Shown in pieces: positions 43,870 to 55,957 of a DNA stretch of 64,000 nucleotides; position 1 is the stretch's first letter; the number at the start of each line of letters is the position of its first letter. The notes beneath the pieces are model-generated. The model made no database searches, had not been told where the DNA came from, and saw only the letters and a program-made list of their open reading frames with translations. The DNA is from Trema orientale (taxonomy: Eukaryota; Streptophyta; Magnoliopsida; Rosales; Cannabaceae). The stretch spans positions 211,688 to 275,687 of the forward strand of contig JXTC01000053.1 of the NCBI GenBank assembly GCA_002914845.1. The letters are read 5' to 3'. The position numbers and the translations under genes are program-made.

Positions 43870-46800
43870 ATGCCGGAGTTGAATTTTCAGGAGCAGAGCT
43901 CGACGTCGACAATGGCGACCACGAGATCGGGCTTCAGAGCACGTGACGCTAGCCCCGACTCCGTCATCTTCACCCTCGAGTCGAACTTAAGCCTCTTCTC
44001 TTCCGCTTCTGCCAGCGTTGACCGCTGCTCCTTCGCCTCCGACGCTCACGACCACGACTCCATCGTCTCTGAGATCTCTCTGGTACTTTCCCAACCTCCA
44101 TTTTCATACTACTTATATATATATATATATACACCATCTTTGAGCTTCGATTCCCTATGTTTCATATGCCTGCATGTCCGATTTTTCATTTTCCAAGTAG
44201 CTATTTAGCAATGTGCGTGATTGATCATCCTTCTTCAAAAGCAGTGTTGATAGATTTTGTGTTTTAATCAAAGCACTTCACTGTATCAGTTGATTTTATT
44301 AATGGAGGTTTTGTCAGTTGAAAGCTTGAATGAGCTTCTGAAGTGACATTTCTTTGCTAGGTTTGTCTGGGTGACTGTATTTAGATAGGGATGGAAATTG
44401 ATTTTGGATTTTCATGAATGGCGAACTCAATAATGCTTTTTTTTTTTTTTGTGGGTTCTTTATATATCATTATTGTCATATTACTGTTTTTTTGTGAGGG
44501 TCAGAATCTATAGTTGATGAATCTAAGGGTAGTGATGATATTTGATGCAGCATCTTGCAGGACATGATGTTGAGCAGCATGAGAGTTCAAGTGGTCCAGA
44601 TCTAGATCCAAACAAACCCACTTCACAGATCAACAAGCATAGAAAACGAGATAAAGTTAAAGGTACAGCGACATTCTCAGCTTTTTCCCCAAAAGTTAAA
44701 CCAACCAACCATGTCTTTTTGCGGATTTTCAAATTTGAGTCCCCAACTCGCTTGTTCGCTCTTTTCTTTTCATTTCAAATCATTGTTTCGCAGTTCAAAA
44801 AGAAGATAGTGATGCTGATGTAGCTCTTGATTCTGCTAGGAGCTCATTCTCTTTGGCCCTCAAAGGTTTCATTTTGAGTCTCAATCTCAATCTAGTTCTA
44901 AACAACATATTCTAAGCTCAATCCCCGTTTTAAGGTGTAAAATTCACCACTTGTTTGCAGAGTGTCAGGAACGAAGATCCAGATCTGAAGTTTTATTGAA
45001 GAAGCTTGATAGGCGACGGCCCGCTTCCTTGGATTTGAACAATGCCACTGCTTCCTCACCTCGATTGGGAACCATCAAGAAGGCCTCATTGACTACTCGA
45101 AGGTCTGGTAATTTCCCAAGTCCGGGAACCCCAAACTATCGGCACACCAGTGTAGGAATGCAGAAAGGTTGGAGTTCTGAGCGAGTACCATCTCATTCTA
45201 ATGTCGGCCGGAAGCATGGGAGTAGTGCTTTATCGGTACCTTTCAATAATGGAAAGACATTGCCTTCCAAATGGGAGGATGCTGAGAGATGGATTTTCAG
45301 TCCGGTTTCTGGTGATGGTGCGGTGAGGTCTTCCTATCAGCAGCCGCAGAGGAGGCCAAAGTCGAAGAGTGGTCCACTTGGGCCTCCTGGAGTTGCGTAT
45401 TATTCGTTGTACTCGCCAGCAATACCGATGTTCGATGGTGGTAATATGGGCAATTTCATGGCTTCTTCTCCTTTTTCAGCTGGTGTTATAGCAGCTGATG
45501 GAATTGCAATTCATCCCATCGGCCATGGTGGAGCCTTTCCTGCACGTACAGAGCCTTGCATGGCCCGTTCAGTTAGTGTCCACGGGTGTTCTGAGATGCT
45601 GAGCCAGTCATCAATGCCTGTTCCTGAAGGTACTGATCCTTGTTACAACCCGCTTTGTCAGTTGAACATAGATTTATTCAGGATTCCCGTCTTACTCAGT
45701 GAAATACACTTCCCTTAGTGCATCGTTTGACCTTGTTAGTGAAATATGGGTATTAATCGAGTCAGGAGTTTGATATGGTTTCTAATAACTTGGATTCTTG
45801 TTAGGCTTCTTGCAAGCTGCAAATTGCACTTTCTAATTTTGTTATTCCTTATTGCTCCTCTGTTGCTTGCGTGTGCGGTTTAAGTTGGTTAACATGTTTA
45901 AAACAGCTGATAAAAGATGTTTTTGATCTGAAATTTGATATCATCTGTACTCATTCATTGTTCAAACATACATTGTCAATTGTTAGATAATACTATACTC
46001 ATTCATTGTTCAAACATACAGACGAAAATCTAGATGGGGTCAAGGATGCAGCCACCAATGTATCTCGTGCAGTTTCAAGGAGGGATATGGCTACGCAAAT
46101 GAGTCCAGAGGGTAGCAGCCATTCATCTCCTAAAACAGGGCCTTCTTCGTCTGACTCCAATCCCTCAATCCTACCTCTCATGGATTTGCAGAGTGGTCCT
46201 TCATGTAAATTGGAAATCAGGGACGTGCAAGTCGATGAACGGGTCACCGTGACAAGATGGTCCAAGAAACATAGAGCACGAATTCCTGGGAAGGGTTCTG
46301 AAATTTTTGAGAACTGGAAAAAGAAAGATGCAGATGCTCGGTCTCCAGCTTGGGATCTCTGTGACACAACAAGGAGCATCTCCAAGTATGTATACTTTAC
46401 TACTTTAGCATGTGCTTGCTCTTTATAATGTCAACTCAGCTAAGGGCAAATATGATTTATCAAAAAAGTAAGGTTAATTATGAGAACTACATCATTTACT
46501 TTTATGAGAACTACAGAAGCACAATGGGTCCTTGAAACTTTATAAGAAATTGACTGTCGTCACATGAAAGCAAAAATTGCAGTTTTTCCAAGAACCATGT
46601 GATTCCTTCAAAAGGTAAGGGCTAAAAGAAAGAGGATTTCCAAACTGTAATATTGGCCTTTTTTGTTCTTTCTTTATACTTTATTGCACAAAAGATAGGC
46701 GGTTTGAAATGGTTGTGAAAAAAATAAAGATTTATTTATTACATATGTATGTATATATATAAGATGGAAATAAGGTGCTACTTTGATCCCGGACCTCATT

Positions 46801-47341
46801 GAGCTAATTGTTCTTATATGATTGAAGCACCAATCTGCAGTTAAGATTGCATAACGTGAACTTTTCACTTTCACAAATGCAGTCTCTTAAAATTTTATCT
46901 TTGGTAATCTTATTATATAGAAGAGTCATACCTTTTTTAAAAATGAGATTGAAGATGTATAGATCATTCATATCTTGGACGAAAGATAAAATAACTTCAT
47001 AAATGATTTCATTCATTCGTATGTTCTCAGACACATCTTTGAGATTGTTGACAACCTCTTGTTTTCAGAGTTAAAAGAGAGGAAGCGAAAATCACAGCAT
47101 GGGAGAACCTGCAGAAGGCAAAAGCTGAGGCTGCAATACGGAAGCTAGAGGTTCTCTACTACTTGCATGTTTCTCCATCTATCGTTTATTATTTTTTCTA
47201 TTTTATAAAATTCCCAATCATGGTGGAGAAAAAAGAAAAAAACTATAGTCCAAATGCCTTTCGAAAACAGACACAAGCTCCCAGTTTCTCATCCCCTGAG
47301 TGGTGTCTTTCTGCTATGTCCAAATCTCTATACCTTTGTCG

Positions 47342-47380
<39 letters not shown>

Positions 47381-47437
47381 AAATGTAAACCTACAATGGA
47401 GGTTCTCTCTAAATAAAGAACCACATTGCAGAACTGT

Positions 47438-47479
<42 letters not shown>

Positions 47480-47898
47480 ATGTAAACCTACAATGGAGGT
47501 TCTCTCTAAATAAAGAACCACATTGCAGAACTGTGCTCTCTCTCTCTCTCTCTTTTATGTAAACCTACAATGGAGGTTCTCTCTAAATAAAGAACCACAT
47601 TGCAGAACTGTGCCGTCTGGTCTGGTTCATGGTTTACCGGGTATTTTGCTTTTTATGCTAAATTATAACATGGATCAATGTTCTCCAGATGAAGCTAGAA
47701 AAGAAGAGATCATCATCTATGGACAAGATAATGAAGAAGTTGAGATCGGCTCAGAAGAGAGCTCAAGAAATGCGAAGCTCCGCAGTAGCCAACCAAGCTC
47801 ATCAAGTTTCCAGGAGTAACCATAATAAAGCTGTATCATTTCGTAGAACCCGTCAGATGAGTTCTTTGAGTGGTTGTTTTACTTGCCATGCTTTCTAA
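43870..47898 (+). CDS. Remorin family protein with long N-terminal region
   Basis: Plant-specific membrane-raft protein of the inner plasma-membrane face. Seven exons (43870-44082, 44551-44662, 44794-44865, 44961-45629, 46022-46385, 47069-47150, 47689-47898) join in frame to 573 residues, much longer than the classic remorins of about 200. The N-terminus has the motif SPDSVIFTLESNLSLFSSAS, then DRCSFASDAHDHDSIVSEIS, also found in its Arabidopsis relative. The middle is Ser/Pro/Arg-rich and likely disordered (WEDAERWIFSPVSGDG is conserved). The C-terminal remorin domain lies at about 465-550 (VKREEAKITAWENLQKAKAE, then AIRKLEMKLEKKRSSSMDKI) and should form a coiled coil. It ends SLSGCFTCHAF, with Cys567 and Cys570 as likely lipid-anchor sites. 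A start four or more residues later (MATTRSG, residue 15) is possible. Confidence 0.93.
47341..47612. repeat. CT microsatellites alternating with a repeated 60-bp block in a remorin intron
   Basis: Three copies of a block starting atgtaaacctacaatggagg and ending cattgcagaactgtgc (from about 47383, 47480 and 47557) are separated by long (CT)n runs of different lengths. Spacings of 97 and 77 bp reflect the CT-run lengths. The array lies in the last intron, just upstream of exon 7. Confidence 0.85.
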
Positions 47899-48651
47899 TT
47901 AGTTATCCAGCTATATGTTCCTCCACTTGACTTCCAACTCCGGGTATAGCTTGTCTCTCCCCTCAGAAATATCCCTTTGTGTGTCCTTATCAATTTGGAT
48001 TGTAAAATACAGCAACTAAATTGTTTTCTTTAACAAATATCAAATGTAATACTGGTTATTTGTCTATTTTTAATTTTGATCTCGATTCTCTTGCTTTTTT
48101 TTATACTGATGAAAAGGTCAAATATTACACATCCTTACAGGTTAAGGAAAAAGGACGGTCGAGAGTGAGAGCAAGAAAGAAAGGTGTATAGCACTAGCAA
48201 TATAGCAGTGAGCAATTAGGATTTTGACGCTAAATCAGTGTCGATGTAGATTTTTGGTGTGGCGAACGTCAACAACTCCGCAACTTGCAAATACAATGAA
48301 GACCCAACTAGCGTTTCTGGAGTTTTTAAGTGACAAATAATGCATGTATGTATGTAAATCAAAAACTCGGAAAGATTTTATACTTTTTTCCTGTTCTTTT
48401 TCTTGTTCTTTTCAAAGCAGTTTGCATTTGTTGAGAAAATGAAGATATCATTTTCTATTAATCATAAAATGCCCCAGTTGAAACTCTCACAAACATATGA
48501 GTTTTGGTTTAGGAACTAAAGTACTCCATAACGAAGTGAGCGGTTTGTCATGCCCGGAGTCACATATTAGTTAACTGGAAACGATGACTCCCACTGTACC
48601 TAAACCTGGATTATATTCTAGGATTAGTTTATTTCCTTCTATAATTTTGTT

Positions 48652-51600
48652 TCAATCAACCTTAGAATCTTCTTGACCAAGCGGGTCTTCAAGGCTGATA
48701 AGCGAAGGGAGAGATCCCAATCGAGTAAGATTAACATAATCTTGAGGACAGTGAGCTGCTAATCCTGGAATCACTAGACCAACTACCCTTAGCAGTCTCA
48801 TGAACCAGCCCTCCTTGTACTCCGAACCCATCAGACACGGCATCACGAAACTCCTAATCAACTCCCACACTGCGTTTATGTACTTGGGCATGAACCATAT
48901 AACAGAGAAGTAGTTCTTATCTGGCTCCTCCCAAAGAATCTAAATTATAATCATAAAACATGCAATAACTTTAGCCACCAGGAGAAAGAGATCTAATGAA
49001 GCTAATAAAGGGCAAAGATATTAGAGAACCTTACCTTCCCTTTATACCAGCTATTGAAGTAAAGGCAAGGCCCAAAGTGCTTAAACAAGAGAGTTCTATC
49101 GTCATATGGAATTCTAGGCACCAAGTCGTAGGAGTAAACATACCTCCTATACTTGACGTTAGACTCTTCTAATTTCTTTTTCATGAACTTTCCGAACTGG
49201 TCATCTCCAACTCGAGGCTGTCCAAACGTGTAAACTCCCTCTAATCTTTCCATCAACAAGGCCTCGTTGTGGATTGCGAGCCCCGCCACGAACAAGATAG
49301 CCAGAGCCCCACCCAAGCTATGACCCGTCACTATAAACTTGGCCTTTTCGTCCTTTTCAACTATGCTTTTAAGTATCTTTCTTAACTCGTAGTAAGCAAA
49401 CCGTTTGTGGTCTCTGCCTTGCTCTGGTACTTCGGATGGCCAACTGTTGTCATCTTGTAAGGCTAGAGCTTTGACAAATCCGCCGTGCATTTTCCCGACC
49501 TTTTGGAGCTCGTACCATGAGATGTCGACATCTGTCCTCCATGCATCTGCATCGAACGGGTCGGTGCCTCTGAACGCTACGACAATAAGGTTAGTGTCGT
49601 GCATTGTGTCCTGCATCATGAAAGCTTGTGTTGAAGATTTGTCTAGGTAACCTGCGAAGAATTAGACAAGGGTTTAGGACGTATCATCTTGTAACTTGGT
49701 AAGTAGGAAGAGAAGTTTTGAGACCATGTATAACCAAGTTTATTTTCATCTTTTTTTTTTTTTTTTTTTTTTTTCCCAAACCAAAAATATAATATAAAAT
49801 GTCAAAGGCAGTGCCGCACATAAGTTGTATTGGGGGAAGGCTGATGAACGACGGAGGTGAAAGCTTGCACAGCACATACGATTTCTAATTAACACAATTT
49901 TAAACGGCGTGGTCAAATATCACATTACATCATTTGGTGCAGATTTTTGGATTAAAAGGTGAGTTAGATATGACCCTCACCCTGTTAATATTAGCAACCG
50001 GAATAAAAAAAAACATAAACACATAAAACAACAAAAATATTTAATCCAAGATAACCTAAAAACGACATCTCTTATACATTAATGACAATGAAATTTGAAA
50101 AACGATATGTCGATGTATAGAAATTTGTAAATGAAAAATGAAATTTCGGCAGAAAAACGACGTAGACACATAAGTACGACCTCTTGAAAAACGATGAGTC
50201 TAAGATTTGAAAAACGACAGCTACTTGTAAACGACATTGAGAGTAAAGCCGCGGAGTGTCAGGAAAAATAAAACGTTCAGAAAGGACAAAACGATTCAAA
50301 TGACAATAAAAGATTTATATAACTTACAAATTTGGAAACGACAATTTATCAATTGTAACACGCAAACGACAAAAGCCAAACGACAAGGATCTTTTAAGTC
50401 GATGATAACTTAAAAATCAACAATGAACTAAGGACGACTAAAACATAAAACAACAATAGACACTACAACAAGGTAAACGACAACATAATTTATAAACGAC
50501 ATAAAAATGTTAAGACACGAAAACAGAAACGAAATTAGAAATATAGAACAACCACAACCAGATAACGGCAAAACCTGAAAAACGACCTTAAGATAAACGA
50601 CAAATAGATGTGAATAACGGAAATTTAAAAAACCACAAAACATCAGCAAAATTCACCAAGGACACAAAAAATTAAACAAGACATAAAAAAATGAAAATAA
50701 AATTTAAAATATCGACACCACCTGACCCGAAGACAACAAAAAAGCAAGAAAATGACACTGACCTAAAAACGACAATAACCATTCGAACAGATCAATGAGA
50801 TTGAATGGGCGGCTAACATGACATGACAACATAAACAGAAAGAGGAAAAGCGGAAGTGATTCAACGGCGCTTTTTTCCAATAACAATAAAAGAGCGATAC
50901 CCAAATTTTTTAGGTGTCTCATTTGGAGAGAAGGAATATTAGATCAACAATATTCAATGGCTAACATTTTTTAAAGGGTTAATCACGTAAAAATAATGAG
51001 TTTTAACTTTTTAGTAAAAAAAATTCTGCTTTTGAATGTCTGCAAAATAATACCCCGTTTTTAAATTTTCACAAAATAATACCCTAATTTTTGGAATTCT
51101 ATAAATTAATACCTTCATTTTTGAATTCTGCAAATTAATATCTTGATATTTACAATTTCTACAAATTAATATCCTTAGTTTTTGTTTTCTTTGTATATTT
51201 ATACTATGAACAAATTAAAAGATGTGAACATCTCTCATTAACTTATTAAAAATGTTTAGATATTAATATATTATCGGAAATTATTTTATAACTATTTTTT
51301 TAGGTTAATTGCTAAAAAAACACAATTTTTTTACCTATCATGTTTCTTTTTTTTTTTTTACAATTAACTACTTTTACCTCTCGTTCTAATTTTTTACTTT
51401 TCTTTTTTAAATGAAAAGTGAAATAAGTTAACTAAAAATATTTTTTCAGAAATTTTATTATTGTTTAATAAGTTTTAATTAAGTTGATGATGGCTACTAC
51501 CATCTTTTTATTATTAAAATCAACTAATTGGATATTAAGGTTATAAATTTATATGAATTTCAAATGTTAGGGTATTAATTTGCAAGAATTTAATTGTTAG

Positions 51601-53818
51601 GCTTTAAATTTACAGAATCTAAAAGTGAGGGTATTATTTTGCAGAAATTCAAAAATCAGGGTACTATTTTGCAGAAATTAAAAAATGAGGGTATTATTTT
51701 GCAGATTTTCAGAAGTCAGGGTTTTTTTTACAAAAAAGTTAAAACTCAAAGTATTTTAATGTTATTATCCTTTTTTAAAATTTAATGTATTAGCACTTAT
51801 TCATGATCTCCACTAATATATGCTCTCTCTACAGCTTAAGCAATCACAACCAGTACTTGTACCAATTGAAAACCTTTATGTCAGCTAACCTCAGGTTTGA
51901 ATGTCAAGGATTAATGCTGATAAGCAGCTCCACCTTGTGATCATCATTCAAGTCCATGATTTGAACTTTCCACAAAAATAGTAATTATTAGGGCACAAGT
52001 TATTTCCGTGATGACCTCCGGAATAGTGTAAGAGCTAAACAAATAAATCAGCTTTACTTGAGCTTTTATTTATTTCTTTATTTGTACTTTAACTTCCTTT
52101 AAGGACATTTTATAATCATTGAATCTTTCCTTCTTAATTTATTTAGTCTAATATCTTTTTATGTAATTATGAACAGCCGCTTTGGAAATATAAACAAGGA
52201 TATTATAAGGTTCCACATGATCGGATTTCCATCATATAATATAGGTGTGGATTAATATAGTTAAACTACTTCAAATTGCAGTTTTAAACTTCTGATCATG
52301 ACTAATACATATAAAAATTATTTGTTGAATAAGCGACACTTAATTAAAAGGAAATCGAAAGAGAGAATTCAAGTACAAGTAGTCTTTCAATGTTTCGTTT
52401 TGGGCATTTTGAATTTATAAATCGAGCTCGACTTAATTATTAGATACCTAAATTTACTATTTTATCCTTTAAAAATATACCTAAATTTACTATTTTATCT
52501 TTTAAAAATACTATCTTTTTTACTAGAAAAATACAATACACTAATAATGTGTAACACCACACTTTAATAGAACTCCAGAACTCACTGAGTGTAGGTCCCA
52601 CAGCTTTAACAGAGTGCGGTGCAGGTGCTCGGCACCCGTAATTCCTTATAGCACTGCTCTCTTTAATAATTTAATATTTAGACTCAGTTAGATATAAGTG
52701 TCCCATTCTCACTAGGTGTAATCCTAAATCCTATAATTAAGCAGCCATGAGGAAAGGAGTACTAAATATAAGGATGTAGCTTTCTTACCATTCCAGAAGT
52801 TGTAGAACCCCAAAAATTGCATCTGAGGATAGTCATACAAAAAGGGATTACTCAACCTTTGCCCATTAATAATGATCATATCTTCATCATTTTAATAACT
52901 ACTAGATATTGTGTTTATGTGTATATATATGTATATATACATGTGTATGTATATTATATTCGCACCTTCCAATGGTTCTGGACTACGTTTTGGATGAACT
53001 GTTGGTTCTCGTATGACAATTTAGAGGCCATAATAGACAGCGAACCGTTATATTTTTCGTCTTGAGGTTTAATGTTTTTGTCTAATTCCACTCGCCAATC
53101 AAGATTTCCCACTATGGATGCAGATGATGCTTCATCCGGCCTCGCCATCTCTCCTGCGGATAAATATTTACCCTTCAAATAATTAATTAATACCATACAT
53201 ATATATTTGGATATCAAACAGTACACACTAATAGTGATTATACATGAGAAAATTATATACAAATGAATTAACATACATATCTTACATCAAACTAAAGCGA
53301 ATAAATGAATAAGTTATCATTAATGGATTATGCTAGCATGTGAGATGTTTCATCTAGTGCGTTGTATATATATCATATATACTATATGTCTTTGGAGAAA
53401 AAATTATCCCTATATATTGATATATGAATTAAACTATAATAATATATTTGTGTTGAATTAATAATTAAGAGCCATATGCAGGTAGTTGCTGACCTCTGAG
53501 ATAGTTTCTCAAGAGCACAAATAAGCCACCGTTGATAGCCACGAGATTAAGAAACGAGACAAGGACGTGGCCAAGTAGAGCCATGGGACATCTCAGCAAA
53601 AGTAGGGCCTTTTGGGCCACAACAGAGACGAAGATTATCCATCTGCGACCAAAATCTCTGGGTTGCTGCTCATGCCCTTCTTCTTTTGAGCACTCAACAA
53701 AGCTTCTTTTGCTCAAATCAGATGAAAACAAGAGACGAATGAGCTCAATCAAACTGGCTTCCTTTGGCTTCACCACTAGGTAACTGTGACACACATTGCT
53801 ACTTTCCTTACAAGCCAT
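48652..53818 (-). CDS. TLL1: Class-3 triacylglycerol lipase, oil-body lipase / TLL1 type
   Basis: Lipase of the alpha/beta-hydrolase class-3 family; relatives sit on lipid droplets and hydrolyse acylglycerols. Five exons on the minus strand, in transcription order: 53818-53494, 53153-52966, 52822-52789, 49651-49035 and 48939-48652. They join in frame to 483 residues, a normal length. A hydrophobic region at about 60-103 (WIIFVSVVAQKALLLLRCPM onwards) is the expected membrane or droplet anchor. The catalytic Ser294 is in VTGHSLGGALA. Asp358 (YSYDLVPRIPYD) and His451 (AHCPQDYVN) are the likely partners. FRGTDPFDADAWRTDVDISW is the conserved block before the nucleophile. Exon 3 is only 34 bp (MQFLGFYNFWN). 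Intron 3 is 3.1 kb and full of repeats, while the others are short. The gene is convergent with the remorin gene, 0.75 kb apart. Confidence 0.93.
50040..50790. repeat. Cluster of AAACGAC words inside lipase intron 3
   Basis: The exact word AAACGAC (often AAACGACA) appears about twelve times in roughly 710 bp, with degenerate copies between. The copies are irregularly spaced, some only 14-18 bp apart, and all lie on the plus strand, that is TGTCGTTT in the transcript. The rest is A-rich. It may be the internal region of an old transposon. No function is assigned. Confidence 0.6.
50976..51770. mobile_element. Mutator-type MITE in lipase intron 3, perfect 9-bp target duplication
   Basis: TTTTTTAAA flanks it exactly (50967-50975 and 51771-51779). 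The left end GGGTTAATCACGTAAAAATA is inverted as AATGTTATTATCC on the right. Each arm is about 260 bp and is made of a repeating ~30-bp module around ctgcaaaataataccc. It is 795 bp and non-coding. It belongs to the same family as 1029-1383. Confidence 0.85.
52540..52665. mobile_element. MITE (family D, degraded copy 2) in lipase intron 3
   Basis: The inverse of its right side (agcagtgctataaggaatta, then ggtgccgagcacctgcacc) resembles the left end of the element at 41838-42005. The left side (gtgtaacaccacactttaat) is poorly kept. Confidence 0.4.
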
Positions 53819-53909
53819 GGATATCGATCGATGTAATGGCTTTGAAGCTAAGGAGAGAGGAAGGATATCGTTGAGTAAGTCGTCCAGTACTAAGTCAACG
53901 TCGTCTCAA

Positions 53910-53921
53910 ATTTATATATAA
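53910..53921 (-). promoter_or_regulatory. Probable TATA box of the lipase gene
   Basis: On the minus strand the word TATTTATATATAAA lies about 95-100 bp before the ATG at 53818, which would give a leader of roughly 60-70 bases. Position and sequence fit a plant TATA box. Confidence 0.5.
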
Positions 53922-55557
53922 ATAGAAACCCTTAAGTTCAAGTTATCCCATTAATTCCATATTTAATTAGATATTTTGTTGTGTATATCTATCTCTCTGA
54001 CATATTTAACAAGGGTGCCTGATTATCTTGAAAATTCAAATATTGCTTTCTTTCTTTCTTTCTTTCTTTTATAATCTGAATTGGTAAAATAATTGTTTCT
54101 TAAGTTATAGAGATTCAATTGTTATCTTTATAAACTAATCTTCATATAAGGCTTTGATAATTCATAACCTCACTAGCTACCTAGCATATATATTATAGAA
54201 ATAAAAAATCAAAAAGTTCTTAGTTGTCCACCTGGTCGGTTCATCGTCGTACGGCTAATAGTTTGTGGTTTTGAGGTAAAGTGTCATGTAATTAGTCTCC
54301 TAAGGCAAAAGGGAAGAAAAGTCAACCCTTCATCTCCTTACAAATATAATTAATTATATGATGATAATCAAGTATCAGCCTCCCTTATTTCTTCCGATTA
54401 TTTTTTACATATATTAAGTACTCAAAGAGTTGTATGAATAAAAGTTAATCCTCCACCTCAGGGGAAGAATGTATATCCATTATAAAGGTAAGTCTTTTTC
54501 TAATATAGTTTTTTGGAATACTAAATCCTCTTTTTATCTCTCTTTGGACACCATTACGTTTTATAAGATACTTATAAAGTGATATTTTCTTTGGAGTCCA
54601 AATGTCAAATAAGAAGACCGAATAATTGAAAAGAAAGGTCACATCACTCCTACATACTTTTATACTAAGCTGCACAAAAAAATGTCACTTTATGGGTATG
54701 AGGAAAAGAAGTGCATTTATAATTTGCTTGGAATAAGAAATAAAGTTTGAAATTCGAATCATAATTCAAAAGGATTAGGCATGGAAATTCGAATAAAAGC
54801 TTTCTCTTATTCTTTTCCTCTTGTTTGCATGTGAAGAAGACCCGACTCCTCGTTTCCCACGAAGTTACAAATTAACATTTTAAATTGGCGGTGAGGTTAG
54901 GTGATCAACCAAATTGCTAAAATGATCAGAGGACGCCCAAAAAACGAAAAAGAAATAAAATATTGAAAGGGGAGGAAAGGAATACGACATTTCTTAAGTT
55001 ATCGAACTTCCATACCGTGTAAAATATAGTTAAGAACAAAATAATAATACGAATAGATATAGATGATAAGATTCAAAATTATATATGACTAGTATACTTT
55101 CGTTCTTTTTATTTATTTATTTTTTTTGAGGGAGCAGGGGACTTTGTTCTTGTCGACATACACTGTTTTAATTTGGCTATTCTTTTTTTGTTTGATCTTA
55201 ATATCTTGGCATAATGTAAGAATAAAAATAGATTCTTAGTGTGCTTCATTTGATTAGATGACTCTTTCAAAGATGGTCAAAAGGAGGGCTCGGAAGCAAC
55301 TTCTTTTCTTTTTTGGTCGTCTTTTTCTTTAGCTTCCGGGAATTGCCAAAGCAAACAATACTCATTAATTGATTAATTTATTTTTGGAGGGTTAAATCAT
55401 TAGTTTGAGAAGCCTTTCAGCTTGGGGTAAGACAACCAAGTAGTATAATTTTTAGTAATTTATTTATTTCTTATGTGTTGTTTTTTAGTTTTATCTTTTC
55501 TTTTTTAAAAAAAATATTTGACACTGCATAATTTTCTTCAATATATATATATATATA
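53922..55557. other. Intergenic DNA upstream of the lipase gene
   Basis: No gene is recognised. A short (TTTC)n run lies at about 54044-54070. The remainder is AT-rich without clear repeats. Confidence 0.5.
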
Positions 55558-55818
55558 CAATGGTTACAATTTTTTTGTGACCATGAATGGATACTAAAAA
55601 AAGTAGTGATAGCATTAAATTTTTTTGATGGTGATAAATAACATTAAATTTTTTTGGCCAACCACCAAACTAATCACCACCGTAGGGTATAGATCTAACA
55701 GCTTAAACCATTGTAACTATCCATGGATAAATATTGTTATAACTATTTAAACCAAACCCATATATATATATATATATATTTTTTAAATATTGTTATAACT
55801 ATTTAAACTAAACCCATA

Positions 55819-55849
<31 letters not shown>

Positions 55850-55850
55850 T
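55558..55850. repeat. Small inverted-repeat element followed by a 57-bp tandem duplication
   Basis: At 55558-55715 acaatggttacaatttt is roughly the inverse of aaaccattgtaactatcc, as in a small MITE. It is followed by two copies of aatattgttataactattta, then aaccaaacccatatata (from about 55730 and 55787), each ending in a long AT run. Confidence 0.6.
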
Positions 55851-55957
55851 TTGCTTAAGTTGACTGGACAGAGTTGATTCAAAATTTTCTTCGACTTCAA
55901 ATTCTTTTTATTTTTGATTTTGGCTTTCTAATTCATTGAAATCCATATGATTTACAG

